Program-made: the position numbers and the translations under genes
Shown here: positions 47,467-56,768 of the stretch, in pieces
Layout: every line of letters begins with the position of its first letter
How positions within the stretch are numbered: the first letter of the stretch is position 1
Source: Shinella zoogloeoides
GTDB taxonomy: Bacteria > Pseudomonadota > Alphaproteobacteria > Rhizobiales > Rhizobiaceae
Assembly (NCBI RefSeq): GCF_020883495.1
Contig: NZ_CP086610.1
Location: forward strand, 310,001-374,000
Direction of reading: 5' to 3'
Length of the DNA: 64,000 bases
The notes under the pieces: generated by a model
Databases searched by the model: none
What the model saw: the letters and a program-made list of their open reading frames with translations, nothing else
What the model was told of the DNA's origin: nothing

Positions 47467-47580
47467 TTAGAAAACCCGCGCCTTCGCCTGTGTGCGCGCG
47501 GTCTCTATGTCGATGAGAAGATAGAGCGCTGCGAGCGTTACGGAAGCGATCAGTGTGGCGCCCAGTCCCAGAACAATCAT
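47467..47580 (-). CDS. Small 37-aa single-span membrane protein
   Basis: Starts ATG with GGGAGAA 5 bases upstream. Residues ~1-24 form one hydrophobic helix (MIVLGLGATLIASVTLAALY) followed by a short charged tail. The size and layout fit bacterial membrane microproteins. No family was recognised. It lies between the GlsB gene and the chemotaxis operon. Confidence 0.5.
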   Translation of the reverse strand: MIVLGLGATLIASVTLAALYLLIDIETARTQAKARVF

Positions 47581-47968
47581 TGCCTGTTCTCCCTGACATC
47601 ATTGTCAGTTTACGGCTGCACACTACGCGCGCGGGCTTGCCCGTGGCTTACGTTGCGTCGGGTCGTGTTAATTTTAGCGAAGTCATAAACAAGGCGTGAA
47701 CTATTAACCTTCAGGCAAGGAATTAACCATAAACATGGGTCTACACGTCGGAATGGGAAACTCGCCGTTTCTCACCCAGGCATGATGCCGAACCGCCGTA
47801 CCGGAACAGAGCCGGTATTCGAGTTTCACCGAATTGATCATGGATCGACGGGAAGCCGGGCATGCCGCTTTGCGGCAGTGCGGGCCGGGCCAGACCTTTC
47901 CTCCATGCAAAAGTTCAGTCGGCCATCCGTAGCGGATAGCCGGGCATCGTTGGTTTGGGAGCGGATTG
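47581..47968 (+). promoter_or_regulatory. Upstream region of the chemotaxis operon
   Basis: 388 bases without a clear gene. A CTGACA-TCAT-TGTCAG inverted repeat lies at 47593-47608. Two TTAACC motifs at 47704 and 47723, the second as TTAACCAT, resemble CtrA half sites but are 19 bases apart rather than 11. No convincing sigma-70 promoter was found, which is common for flagellar-class genes. Confidence 0.35.
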
Positions 47969-49576
47969 GTGCAGGAAATGCCGGCAGAACAGGCTCGAAC
48001 GGGACAGGCGGCAAGCCTGCGCGACCGTTTGCGCTTTGCCGGGGTGGAAAGCGCCGACGGCGATATCCTGCGCCGCCACCGCCAGACGCTCGAACGGCAT
48101 GTCGAAACGGCCCTGCGCGATCTCTTCCAGCGCTTCCAGACTTTTCCCGATGCCGCCCGCCATTTCCAGAGCGAGCGCCAGATCGACCGCCTGCACGACC
48201 TCCAGAGTTCCCACTGGAGCGTCCTGACCGACGCGCGCTTCGACGGCCTCTATGCCGAGCGGGTTAAGGTTCTTTCCGACAGCGAAAGCCAGATGGGCCT
48301 CGATCCGCGCTGGCGCATCGCCGGCCATTCGGTCGTGCTCGAAACGGTCGTCACCGGCCTCATCGAGGAATATTGGCCGAAATCCATCCTCGGTGGCGGC
48401 AAGGCCCGCCGCACGGAATTGACCGAGCTCGTCTCCGCTTTCCTGCGCACCGCCATGGTGGATGCGGAGATCGGCGTCTCGCTGCGCTTCAACGAGCTGC
48501 GCCATACCCATGCCCGCGCGCTCGGCGAACAGCGCCGCGAGGACCGCGCCGAACTCGACCGCGTCTTCGGCGACACCATCCGCGGCCTCTCGCAGCTCGA
48601 TTTCTCCCAGCGCGTTTCCGGCGAGATGCCGGAGGCTTGGCGCGACATGGCCGAGACGCTGAACGGCGCGCTCGATGAGATCCAGTCCCGCCTTGCCTCC
48701 GTCGCCGACCGCGCCAATGAATCCGATCGCCTCGTCGGCACGCTGGCCTCCGGCGCACAGGCATTGTCCGTCCGCTCGTCCGAACAGTCGGCCAGCCTTA
48801 TCGAGACCGCCAATGCCTTGGGCGCCATCGTCGAGCGCGTGCGCCAGACATTGGGCGAAACCCGCAAGGCCCAGGCCGCTGCTGCCTCCACGCAGGCCTC
48901 CGTCGCGCTCAGTGGCAGCATTGCCGGAGAGGCCATGTCGGCCATGGCGGATATCGAGGCTTCGGCTGAGAAGATCGGCCAGATCATCGGCGTCATCGAC
49001 GAGATCGCCTTCCAGACCAACCTGCTGGCGCTCAATGCCGGCATCGAGGCGGCCCGTGCGGGCGACAGCGGTCGCGGCTTTGCCGTCGTCGCGCAGGAAG
49101 TGCGTGCACTGGCCCAGCGCTCGGCGGATGCGGCGCGCGAGATCAAGCAGCTCGTCACGGGCACCAAGGCACAGGTCGAGGCCGGCGTCGAACACGTCAA
49201 CCGCACGCAGGACGCCATCGGCAATATCGTGCGTCAGGTCGAGGGCATCAACGAGGCCATCACCGGCATTGCGCGCGAAAGCGCTGTCGATGCCGACGGG
49301 CTGAACGGTGTTTCCGCCGAGATCGGCCGCGCCGGCCGTATGCTCGAAGCCGATGCTGCGGAAGCAGGCCGCTTCGGCAATGCCGGTGGGGACCTCCACA
49401 CCGTCATCCTCGAACTCGGCCGCACGATCCGCGAATTCCACGTTTCGTCGCAGCGCGACCTTCGCCGCCCGGCTCGCCCCGTGCAGGCGGAGCCGCGCGC
49501 GGCGATGCCGGCGGGCGATGCGCCGTCCTCTCCCCTCGATTTCCTGACGGCGCGCGCTGTCGGCTTCGGAGGCTGA
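47969..49576 (+). CDS. icpA: Soluble globin-fold chemoreceptor IcpA/McpY type
   Basis: A 535-aa cytoplasmic receptor without membrane helices. Residues ~20-175 form a globin-like sensor (DPRWRIAGHSVVLE helix). An HAMP-like linker and the MCP signalling domain follow; its tip reads IGQIIGVIDEIAFQTNLLAL and NAGIEAARAGDSGRGFAVVA. At the place of the heme-binding proximal histidine (pattern H-x2-I-G-L) the sequence has Glu106, so heme binding is doubtful. The GTG at 47969 has a GGGAG site 7 bases upstream; TTG 47966 and ATG 47978 are alternatives. It is the first gene of the che operon, as icpA is in Sinorhizobium meliloti. Confidence 0.9.
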   Translation: MQEMPAEQARTGQAASLRDRLRFAGVESADGDILRRHRQTLERHVETALRDLFQRFQTFPDAARHFQSERQIDRLHDLQSSHWSVLTDARFDGLYAERVKVLSDSESQMGLDPRWRIAGHSVVLETVVTGLIEEYWPKSILGGGKARRTELTELVSAFLRTAMVDAEIGVSLRFNELRHTHARALGEQRREDRAELDRVFGDTIRGLSQLDFSQRVSGEMPEAWRDMAETLNGALDEIQSRLASVADRANESDRLVGTLASGAQALSVRSSEQSASLIETANALGAIVERVRQTLGETRKAQAAAASTQASVALSGSIAGEAMSAMADIEASAEKIGQIIGVIDEIAFQTNLLALNAGIEAARAGDSGRGFAVVAQEVRALAQRSADAAREIKQLVTGTKAQVEAGVEHVNRTQDAIGNIVRQVEGINEAITGIARESAVDADGLNGVSAEIGRAGRMLEADAAEAGRFGNAGGDLHTVILELGRTIREFHVSSQRDLRRPARPVQAEPRAAMPAGDAPSSPLDFLTARAVGFGG

Positions 49577-49577
49577 G

Positions 49578-49715
49578 ATGGCGGCAAGGCAACCCCGGCA
49601 CTGGTTCTCCACGGCGCGCAGCCGGCTTTCCGAGGAAGGCCTGCCGCCCGCTCCGACCGGCAGAACGGTGAATTCCGACAGACGCAGTCATTGCTTCAGA
49701 CAAGGAACGCGATAA
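49578..49715 (+). CDS. Possible 45-aa ORF bridging icpA and cheS
   Basis: Starts at an ATG two bases after the icpA stop and ends in TAATG, overlapping the cheS start codon. The product is basic and Arg/Ser-rich with no recognised motif. It fills exactly the otherwise unused icpA-cheS gap. The upstream GGCTGAG is a poor ribosome-binding site. It may serve only translational coupling. Confidence 0.3.
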   Translation: MAARQPRHWFSTARSRLSEEGLPPAPTGRTVNSDRRSHCFRQGTR

Positions 49716-50014
49716 TGGCGAGCAAGAAAGCCGCTCAGAAAAGTCTAAGCCTTGCCCCCGTCCTCGATCTCAACGAGGCGACGGCGCTGCATACGCAGCT
49801 CATGGGCCTCAAGGGCAATCCGCTGACCATCGACGCCTCGGCGGTCGAGCGGGTCGGCGCGCTCTGCGCCCAGGTGCTGATGGCCGGCGCCAAAAGCTGG
49901 GAAGAGGACAAGCAGCCCTTCACCTTCACCAAGGTGTCCGACCCTTTCATCAAGACAATGCAACTCATCGGCGTGAACATCGATCACTTGCTGGCACAGG
50001 AGGCTAGGCAATGA
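49715..50014 (+). CDS. cheS: CheS, STAS-domain chemotaxis protein
   Basis: A 99-aa protein with a STAS fold: LAPVLDLNEATALHTQLMGL, LTIDASAVERVGALCAQVLM and a KTMQLIGVNIDHLL end. In Sinorhizobium meliloti the equivalent CheS binds CheA and speeds loss of phosphate from CheY1, strengthening the phosphate sink. Position between icpA and cheY1 matches. The start is preceded by AAGGAACG, and the stop overlaps the cheY1 ATG. Confidence 0.9.
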   Translation: MASKKAAQKSLSLAPVLDLNEATALHTQLMGLKGNPLTIDASAVERVGALCAQVLMAGAKSWEEDKQPFTFTKVSDPFIKTMQLIGVNIDHLLAQEARQ

Positions 50015-50376
50015 AGAAAAAAGTCCTGACCGTGGATGACTCCCGGACGATCCGGAACATGCTTCTGGTAACGCTCAACAATGCGGGCTTCGAGACCATC
50101 CAGGCCGAAGACGGCGTCGAGGGCCTGGAAGTCCTCGAGAATGCCAACCCGGACGTCATCGTCACCGATATCAACATGCCGCGCCTCGACGGCTTCGGCT
50201 TCATCGAAGGCGTGCGCCGCAACGAGAAGTATCGGGCGATCCCGATCCTCGTTCTGACCACCGAGAGCGATGCCGAGAAGAAGAACCGCGCCCGCCAGGC
50301 CGGTGCGACGGGCTGGATCGTCAAGCCCTTCGACCCGACCAAGCTGATCGATGCAATCGAGCGCGTAACCGCCTAA
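50011..50376 (+). CDS. cheY1: Response regulator CheY1
   Basis: A 121-aa single receiver domain. Acidic pair TVDDS at the start, predicted phosphorylation site Asp53 (VIVTDINMP), Thr83/84 and Lys105 (WIVKPFDP). Its place directly before cheA marks it as CheY1, which in rhizobia acts mainly as a phosphate sink rather than binding the motor. The ATG overlaps the cheS end by four bases. Confidence 0.93.
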   Translation: MKKKVLTVDDSRTIRNMLLVTLNNAGFETIQAEDGVEGLEVLENANPDVIVTDINMPRLDGFGFIEGVRRNEKYRAIPILVLTTESDAEKKNRARQAGATGWIVKPFDPTKLIDAIERVTA

Positions 50377-50399
50377 TCCTCCAGTCCAGGATTTTCCCG

Positions 50400-52661
50400 A
50401 TGGATATGAACGAAATCAAAGAGATTTTCTTCCAGGAGTGCGAGGAGCAGCTCGCGGAACTGGAATCCGGTCTCTTGAAGCTGAATGACGGGGATCGCGA
50501 CCCGGAAACGGTCAATGCCGTGTTCCGTGCCGTCCACTCGATCAAGGGCGGTGCCGGCGCATTCGGCCTCGACGATCTCGTCTCCTTCGCCCATGTGTTC
50601 GAGACGACACTGGATTGCGTTCGATCCAACAAGCTGGAGCCGACCCAGGACGTGCTGAAGGTCATGCTCAAGTCCGCCGACGTTCTGGCGGACCTGACCA
50701 ATGCGGCCCGTGACGGCGGCAGCGTCGACGAAGCGCGCAGCCGCACCCTGATCCGGGAGCTGGAGGCGCTGGCCAATGGCGAAGCGCCGGTTGCCGCCGC
50801 TGCCGAGGCGCCCGCGCCGAAGGCGGTCGCCGCCGCGCCTGCGCCGGTCGTCGTCGAGAAGCCCCCGGTCAACGACGAGGGCTTCCAGCCGATCCCCTTC
50901 TCCTTCGGTGACTTCGACGAGGAGGGCGCCGACCATTACGTGCCGACCGTCCAGATCGCGTTCAAGCCGAAGAAGGACCTCTACGCCAAGGGCAACGAAG
51001 CAGTCCTCCTGCTGCGCGACGTTTCCCGCCTTGGCGAGATGAGCGTCTACTGCGACATGGACGCCCTGCCGCCGCTCGACAAGATGAACCCGGAGGACGC
51101 CTATTTCTCCTGGAAGATCTCGGTGACGACCGACAAGGGCGAGGACGGCGTGCGCTCCGTCTTCGAATTCGCCGAATGGGATTGCGACCTCGATATCCAG
51201 ACCGTCGAGGAAGATGTGGTCAGCGAGGCGCCGGGCGACGAGGAACTGCCGATGCAGCCCGTGCCGTTCGATCTGTCGATGCTGGATGACGGCGGTTCCG
51301 CCGCCGCTGAGCCGGCCGTCATGGAAAGCGATGCGGCCGCTGCGGTCGCCGCCGCCGAGACCGCCGCCAAGGTCGCGCAGGTCGCAAGCCGCGCCGCCGA
51401 GAACAAGGCCGCCGCTGCCGCAAGCGCCGCGCAGGCCAGCCAGGCCGCCGCCGCGGGCCAGACGATCCGTGTCGACCTCGACCGCGTCGACCGCCTGATC
51501 AACCTCGTTGGTGAGCTGGTCATCAACCAGGCGATGCTTTCGCAGAGCGTGGTGGAAAACGACAACAACGGCACGTCCTCCATCAATATGGGCCTCGAGG
51601 AGCTGCAGCAGCTCACCCGCGAGATCCAGGATTCGGTGATGGCGATCCGCGCGCAGCCGGTGAAGCCGGTCTTCCAGCGCATGGCCCGCACCGTCCGCGA
51701 AATCGCGGACATCACCGGCAAGTCGGTCCGCCTCATCACGGAAGGCGAGAACACAGAAGTCGACAAGACCGTCATCGACAAGCTCGCCGAGCCGCTGACG
51801 CACATGATCCGCAACGCGGTCGACCACGGCCTCGAAATGCCGGAGAAGCGCGAAGCCCTCGGCAAGAACCCGGAAGGCACCGTTCGCCTGACGGCAAAAC
51901 ATCGCTCGGGCCGCATCGTCATCGAGCTTGCCGACGACGGCGCTGGCATCAACCGCGAGAAGGTGCGCCAGAAGGCCATCGACAACGACCTGATCGCGGC
52001 CGACGCCAACCTGTCGGACGAGGAAATCGACAACCTGATCTTCCACGCGGGCTTCTCCACCGCCGACAAGGTTTCGGACCTGTCCGGCCGCGGCGTCGGC
52101 ATGGACGTGGTCAAGCGCTCGATCCAGGCGCTCGGCGGCCGCATCTCGATCTCCTCGAAGCCGGGGCAGGGCTCCGTCTTCACCATGAGCCTGCCGCTGA
52201 CGCTCGCCGTCCTCGACGGCATGGTGGTCACGGTCGCCGGCCAGACGCTCGTCGTGCCGCTGACGGCCATCGTCGAGACATTGCAGCCGGAGGCCTCGGC
52301 CATCCATTCCTTCGGCGCGACCCAGCGGCTCATCTCGATCCGCAACTCGTTCTGCCCGCTGGTGGATGTCGGTCGGATCCTCAATTTCCGCGCCACGCAG
52401 GCCAATCCGATCGAGGGCGTCGCGCTTCTCGTGGAATCGGAAGGCGGCGGTCAGCGCGCGCTCATGGTCGATGCGATCCAGGGCCAGCGCCAGGTCGTCA
52501 TCAAGAGCCTCGAGGCGAACTACACCCACGTACCGGGCATTGCCGCCGCCACCATTCTCGGTGACGGGCGCGTCGCTCTCATCCTGGACGTCGATGCGGT
52601 TGTCGCCGCCTCGCGCGGCCAGTCCCTGAAGCAAGAAACCTCACTCGCAGCCACCGGTTGA
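50400..52661 (+). CDS. cheA: Chemotaxis histidine kinase CheA
   Basis: A 753-aa kinase with all five domains. P1 Hpt has phospho-acceptor His46 (VFRAVHSIKGGAGAFG). P2 covers about residues 165-265. A long alanine-rich linker with coiled-coil character spans ~310-355. P3 begins RVDLDRVDRLINLVGELVIN. P4 contains MIRNAVDHGLE, ADDGAGI and a GRGVGMDVV box. P5 is CheW-like. It phosphorylates CheY1, CheY2 and CheB on receptor control. Start ATG at 50400, GATTTTCCCG upstream. Confidence 0.97.
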   Translation: MDMNEIKEIFFQECEEQLAELESGLLKLNDGDRDPETVNAVFRAVHSIKGGAGAFGLDDLVSFAHVFETTLDCVRSNKLEPTQDVLKVMLKSADVLADLTNAARDGGSVDEARSRTLIRELEALANGEAPVAAAAEAPAPKAVAAAPAPVVVEKPPVNDEGFQPIPFSFGDFDEEGADHYVPTVQIAFKPKKDLYAKGNEAVLLLRDVSRLGEMSVYCDMDALPPLDKMNPEDAYFSWKISVTTDKGEDGVRSVFEFAEWDCDLDIQTVEEDVVSEAPGDEELPMQPVPFDLSMLDDGGSAAAEPAVMESDAAAAVAAAETAAKVAQVASRAAENKAAAAASAAQASQAAAAGQTIRVDLDRVDRLINLVGELVINQAMLSQSVVENDNNGTSSINMGLEELQQLTREIQDSVMAIRAQPVKPVFQRMARTVREIADITGKSVRLITEGENTEVDKTVIDKLAEPLTHMIRNAVDHGLEMPEKREALGKNPEGTVRLTAKHRSGRIVIELADDGAGINREKVRQKAIDNDLIAADANLSDEEIDNLIFHAGFSTADKVSDLSGRGVGMDVVKRSIQALGGRISISSKPGQGSVFTMSLPLTLAVLDGMVVTVAGQTLVVPLTAIVETLQPEASAIHSFGATQRLISIRNSFCPLVDVGRILNFRATQANPIEGVALLVESEGGGQRALMVDAIQGQRQVVIKSLEANYTHVPGIAAATILGDGRVALILDVDAVVAASRGQSLKQETSLAATG

Positions 52662-52667
52662 TAGAAG

Positions 52668-53132
52668 ATGACGTACGCGGTCAAAAATCTCACCCATGGA
52701 CGCGAACTGATCGCCTTCAGGATCGGCGATCAGGAGTTCTGCGTGAACATCATGTCGGTCCGGGAAATCCGTGGATGGACCCCGGCGACGCCGATGCCGC
52801 ATGCGCCCTCCTATGTGCTGGGCGTCATCAACCTGCGGGGCGTCGTCCTGCCGATCGTCGACATGTCGCTGCGCCTCGGCATGAAGCCGGTGGAGCCGAC
52901 CGTGCGCCACGTCATCATCGTCGCCCAGGTCGGGCCGAAGGTGGTGGGCCTGCTGGTCGACGCGGTGTCCGACATCCTGACCGTGACCGACGAGAACATG
53001 CAGCCGACGCCGGACGTCGCCAACGAGGCGGCCAAGGCCTATGCCCGCGGCATCCTCGCCATCGAGGGCCGCATGATCTGCCTGCTCGAGCTTGAATCCC
53101 TGTTCCCGCACACCGAAAGCGAAGCCGCATGA
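52668..53132 (+). CDS. cheW: Chemotaxis coupling protein CheW
   Basis: A 154-aa CheW-domain protein: [40 protein letters not shown] and a [19 protein letters not shown] segment. It links receptors to CheA P5. It starts 6 bases after cheA and overlaps cheR by ATGA. Confidence 0.96.
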   Translation: MTYAVKNLTHGRELIAFRIGDQEFCVNIMSVREIRGWTPATPMPHAPSYVLGVINLRGVVLPIVDMSLRLGMKPVEPTVRHVIIVAQVGPKVVGLLVDAVSDILTVTDENMQPTPDVANEAAKAYARGILAIEGRMICLLELESLFPHTESEAA

Positions 53133-54034
53133 CCTATTCTTCGGCCATCGATACGCGGCAGTCTCCGGACGAGTGCCTTGCCAGCGGCGAATACCCGCTG
53201 ACGCGCAAGGACCTCTCCGAGATCGCGGCCATGATCTACTCGGATGCGGGCATCTATCTCAACGAGACCAAGGCCTCGCTGGTCTATTCGCGCCTGTCGA
53301 AGCATATCCGCCAGCTCGGCCTCAAGGGCTTCCGCGAATATTGCGCGCTCGTCTCCTCGCCGGCCGGCGCTTCGGCGCGCAAGGAGATGCTGTCGCACCT
53401 GACGACGAACTTCACGCGCTTCTTCCGCGAGAACCACCATTTCGATCATCTGAAGAGCGACGTCCTGCCGGACCTGCTCGCCCGCGCCCGCAACGGCGGC
53501 CGCGTGCGCATCTGGTCGGCGGCCTGTTCGGACGGGCAGGAGCCCTATTCCATCGCGCTCACCGTTCTGTCGCTGATGCCGAATGTCGCCGACTACGACT
53601 TCCGGATCCTCGCGACCGACATCGACCCCAAGATCCTCGCCATCGCCCGCGCCGGCGCCTACGACGCCAATGCGCTGGAGACGGTGAACCCGGCCATGCG
53701 CAAGCAGTTCTTCCGTGAGGTGGATGCGGGCGGCCGGCAGAAATGGCAGGTCGATGACCGCGTGAAGCGCCTCATCACCTTCAACGAGCTGAACCTGATG
53801 GCCCAGTGGCCCTTCAAGGGGCCGTTCGACGTGATCTTCTGCCGCAACGTCGTCATCTATTTCGACGAACCGACGCAGATGAAGATCTGGTCGCGCTTCG
53901 CCGGCATGCTGGGTGACAACGGCCACCTCTATATCGGCCATTCCGAGCGCGTCTCGGGTGAGGCGAAGAACCAGTTCGACAATATCGGCATCACCACCTA
54001 CCGCTACACCGGCAAGTACAGGAGGGGCGCATAA
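53129..54034 (+). CDS. cheR: Chemotaxis methyltransferase CheR
   Basis: A 301-aa protein with the N-terminal helical CheR domain ([34 protein letters not shown]) and a SAM-binding domain ([40 protein letters not shown]). It methylates glutamates of chemoreceptors. Overlaps cheW and cheB by four and one bases respectively, so translation is coupled. Confidence 0.96.
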   Translation: MTYSSAIDTRQSPDECLASGEYPLTRKDLSEIAAMIYSDAGIYLNETKASLVYSRLSKHIRQLGLKGFREYCALVSSPAGASARKEMLSHLTTNFTRFFRENHHFDHLKSDVLPDLLARARNGGRVRIWSAACSDGQEPYSIALTVLSLMPNVADYDFRILATDIDPKILAIARAGAYDANALETVNPAMRKQFFREVDAGGRQKWQVDDRVKRLITFNELNLMAQWPFKGPFDVIFCRNVVIYFDEPTQMKIWSRFAGMLGDNGHLYIGHSERVSGEAKNQFDNIGITTYRYTGKYRRGA

Positions 54035-55086
54035 TGGCACCAGCGCGTGTCCTCGTCGTCGACGATTCGCCGACCATGCGCGGCCTGATCACGGCCGTGC
54101 TCAACGCCGATCCCGACGTGAACGTCATCGGCCAGGCCGGCGACGCCATGGAAGCCCGCAACGCGATCAAGCAGCTCAATCCGGATGTCGTGACGCTGGA
54201 TATCGAGATGCCGAACATGAACGGGCTCGAATTCCTCGACAAGATCATGAAGCTCCGGCCGATGCCGGTCATCATGGTCTCCACGCTCACCCATCGCGGC
54301 GCGGAAGCTTCGCTGATGGCGCTGGAAATCGGCGCCTTCGATTGCGTCGGCAAGCCGCAGCCGGGCGACGCCCGTCCCTTCGGCGATCTTGCCGAGAAGG
54401 TGAAGGCCGCCGCGCGTTCGCAGCGCCGCTTCCAGGCCGAGCCGCCGCCGCTTGCGCCGACCGCCTCGAACGTCAATCCGGCCGCCAGCTACCGGCCCGG
54501 CCGCCGCGTCGTCGCCATCGGCTCCTCGACGGGCGGGGTGGAAGCGCTGATCGCCGTCCTGCAGAAATTCCCGGTCAACTGCCCGCCGACCGTCATCACG
54601 CAGCATATGCCGCCGACCTTCACCAAGAGCTTTGCGGAGCGGCTGAACCGCCTCTGCGCGCCGGTGGTGCAGGAAGCGACGGACGGTGCGCGTCTGGAGA
54701 TCGGCAAGATCTATCTTGCGCCGGGCGGCGACCGTCACCTTCAGATCACCAACCCGCATGCACCCTGCTGCCGGCTGGTGGAACGCGATCCGGTCAACGG
54801 TCACCGCCCTTCGGTGGATGTGCTGTTCGATTCGGTGGCGGAGCTCGCCGGCCGCAACGCCGTCGGCGTCATCCTGACCGGCATGGGCCGGGACGGGGCG
54901 GCGGGCCTGCTGAAGATGCGCCATGCAGGGGCGCGTACCATCGGCCAGAACGAAAAGACCTGCGTCGTGTATGGAATGCCCAGAGTGGCTTTCGAACTGG
55001 GTGCCGTGGAACACCAGTTTCCGCTCTCCTCCATAGGGGAGGAAATCCTGAAGATCACTGCGGCCCGTAGAGAAGGGAGCGAATAA
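54034..55086 (+). CDS. cheB: Chemotaxis methylesterase CheB
   Basis: A 350-aa protein with an N-terminal receiver (phosphorylation site Asp56 in [13 protein letters not shown]) and a C-terminal methylesterase domain. The catalytic triad is Ser165 (IGSSTGGVE), His191 (VITQHMPP) and Asp287 ([11 protein letters not shown]). It removes receptor methyl groups and deamidates glutamines when phosphorylated by CheA. Its ATG uses the last base of the cheR stop. Confidence 0.97.
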   Translation: MAPARVLVVDDSPTMRGLITAVLNADPDVNVIGQAGDAMEARNAIKQLNPDVVTLDIEMPNMNGLEFLDKIMKLRPMPVIMVSTLTHRGAEASLMALEIGAFDCVGKPQPGDARPFGDLAEKVKAAARSQRRFQAEPPPLAPTASNVNPAASYRPGRRVVAIGSSTGGVEALIAVLQKFPVNCPPTVITQHMPPTFTKSFAERLNRLCAPVVQEATDGARLEIGKIYLAPGGDRHLQITNPHAPCCRLVERDPVNGHRPSVDVLFDSVAELAGRNAVGVILTGMGRDGAAGLLKMRHAGARTIGQNEKTCVVYGMPRVAFELGAVEHQFPLSSIGEEILKITAARREGSE

Positions 55087-55475
55087 TGTCTATCGCTGAA
55101 AAAATCAAAGTACTCATCGTTGACGACCAGGTGACGAGCCGCCTGCTTTTGGGCGATGCCCTGCAGCAGCTCGGTTTCAAGCAGATCACCGCGGCGGGCG
55201 ACGGCGCGCAGGGCATGGCCATCATGGCCCAGCAGCCGCACCACCTCGTCATCTCCGACTTCAACATGCCGAAGATGGATGGCATCGAGTTTCTTCAGGC
55301 GGTTCGGTCCAACCCGAACACCAAGAAGGCGGCCTTCATCATCCTCACTGCGCAGGGCGACCGTGCTCTCGTGCAGAAGGCGGCGGCGCTCGGTGCGAAC
55401 AACGTTCTCGCCAAGCCGTTCACCATCGAGAAGATGAAGGCGGCCATCGAAGCCGTGTTCGGGGCATTGAAATGA
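55086..55475 (+). CDS. cheY2: Response regulator CheY2
   Basis: A 129-aa receiver domain with IVDDQ, phosphorylation site Asp58 ([13 protein letters not shown]), Thr88 and Lys110 ([10 protein letters not shown]). In rhizobia CheY2 is the main output regulator that binds the flagellar motor and changes its speed. The position after cheB and before cheD matches. It overlaps both neighbours. Confidence 0.95.
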   Translation: MSIAEKIKVLIVDDQVTSRLLLGDALQQLGFKQITAAGDGAQGMAIMAQQPHHLVISDFNMPKMDGIEFLQAVRSNPNTKKAAFIILTAQGDRALVQKAAALGANNVLAKPFTIEKMKAAIEAVFGALK

Positions 55476-56026
55476 TAACAGACGCCGGGACGCGCCGCGT
55501 CCATGTCATTCAGGGCGAATACAAGGTCATCAACGATCCGAACGTGGTGCTGACCACCATTCTCGGCTCGTGCGTGGCCGCCTGCATGCGCGACCCGGTC
55601 ATTGGCGTCGGTGGCATGAACCACTTCCTGCTGCCGGGCTCGGCCGAGGCTCTGGCCTCGGGCGGGGACGCCACACGCTACGGCGTGCATCTCATGGAGC
55701 TTCTCATCAACGGCCTCCTGAAGCAGGGCGCGCGGCGTGACCGGCTGGAGGCGAAGATATTCGGCGGCGCGCGCACCATCGCCCGCTTCTCCAATGTCGG
55801 CGAGCAGAACGCGCTCTTCGCCCGCCAGTTCCTGATGGACGAAGGCATCAAGGTTGTCGGTGAGAGCACGGGCGGCGAGCATGGGCGCAAGCTGGAATAC
55901 TGGCCGTCGAGCGGCCGCGCCCGGCAATATGCGCTGACGGGCGTCGAGACGCAGAAGACGGTTGCGCTGGAGCAGCGGCCCGCTCCCGTGGCCAAGCCGG
56001 TCGAAAGCTCGATCGAATTCTTCTGA
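55472..56026 (+). CDS. cheD: Chemoreceptor glutamine deamidase CheD
   Basis: A 184-aa protein. Catalytic Cys34 lies in [16 protein letters not shown] and His51 in [25 protein letters not shown] is the third conserved block. CheD deamidates specific receptor glutamines and can interact with CheY/CheB control. The start overlaps the cheY2 stop by four bases. Confidence 0.95.
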   Translation: MITDAGTRRVHVIQGEYKVINDPNVVLTTILGSCVAACMRDPVIGVGGMNHFLLPGSAEALASGGDATRYGVHLMELLINGLLKQGARRDRLEAKIFGGARTIARFSNVGEQNALFARQFLMDEGIKVVGESTGGEHGRKLEYWPSSGRARQYALTGVETQKTVALEQRPAPVAKPVESSIEFF

Positions 56027-56110
56027 GCGGCGGTCTCGCTGCGCGGAAACGAAAGTACGAAGTGTATTGCGTTGCCGGAGTGTTCCGGCTCGTACAGAAA
56101 AGGGTAATCC

Positions 56111-56500
56111 ATGCAAGCCGAGTATCAGAGTGCCGCGACCGCCATGGAAGAAGCCCTTCCGGATGTCCTGATGCGGATCGTGTCCGAGCTGCACGATGTC
56201 GCCTATCTCATCGAGCGCATCGAGCCGCAGCTTGCAGCCATCCAGGGCGAGGGCGCAAGCGACGCCGCCGAGCGCATGATGGTGCTGCAGGGCATCGACC
56301 TTGCCGTCCAGAAGACGCGGGGGCTTGCCGAGTTCATCGACACGATAACCGGCGGCATTCCCGATGGCTGGGTCGTCGACGTCACGACGGCGCTGAACCT
56401 CGTGAAGCTTGCCGACATGCAGAAGGCGCTTAGCAACGGCCTGCGCCACGGCCATTCCCAGCCGCTCGGCAAGGCTGCGGGCGATTTCGAGTTCTTCTGA
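56111..56500 (+). CDS. cheT: CheT, accessory chemotaxis protein
   Basis: A 129-aa helical protein ending GDFEFF. Its position between cheD and fliF matches orf10 of the S. meliloti che operon, later named CheT and reported to associate with CheR. Central VLQGIDLAVQKTRGLAEFID resembles CheZ-like helical segments, although no phosphatase motif is certain. An AAGGGTAAT site precedes the ATG. Confidence 0.82.
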   Translation: MQAEYQSAATAMEEALPDVLMRIVSELHDVAYLIERIEPQLAAIQGEGASDAAERMMVLQGIDLAVQKTRGLAEFIDTITGGIPDGWVVDVTTALNLVKLADMQKALSNGLRHGHSQPLGKAAGDFEFF

Positions 56501-56502
56501 GC

Positions 56503-56551
56503 GGTTTCCTTCGGGAAACCCCGTTCCTTTCGGCGGCGCCTTCGGGCGCCG
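56503..56551 (+). promoter_or_regulatory. Two tandem UUCG-capped hairpins between cheT and fliF
   Basis: GGTTTCC-TTCG-GGAAACC (56503-56520) and CGGCGCC-TTCG-GGCGCCG (56534-56551). Both have 7-bp stems and exceptionally stable UUCG tetraloops. No T tract follows, so they are more likely mRNA stabilisers or processing barriers than terminators. Confidence 0.6.
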
Positions 56552-56768
56552 TCCTGCGTTTTGCGCCCTCTTGCGCCGCTGCGGCACGACATGCTCGCGC
56601 AAGTTTCACGGTCTAGTTTCCAGGCCGGATCAGTTAGGTCCGCGTATTCCATGGGGCAGGTCGGCGCGTGCGGAAATGTGCCGGTCCCGTCTCACGAGAT
56701 TGAAAATGCGTCTGGGAGCGCCGGCATGCTAGGCCGGTGGACAGGCGACTAGTCCGTGCGGGAACAGA

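Noticed and set aside
50373..52634. 753-aa open frame antisense to cheA
   Set aside because: Pure shadow of cheA third-position GC; the product has no recognisable domain.
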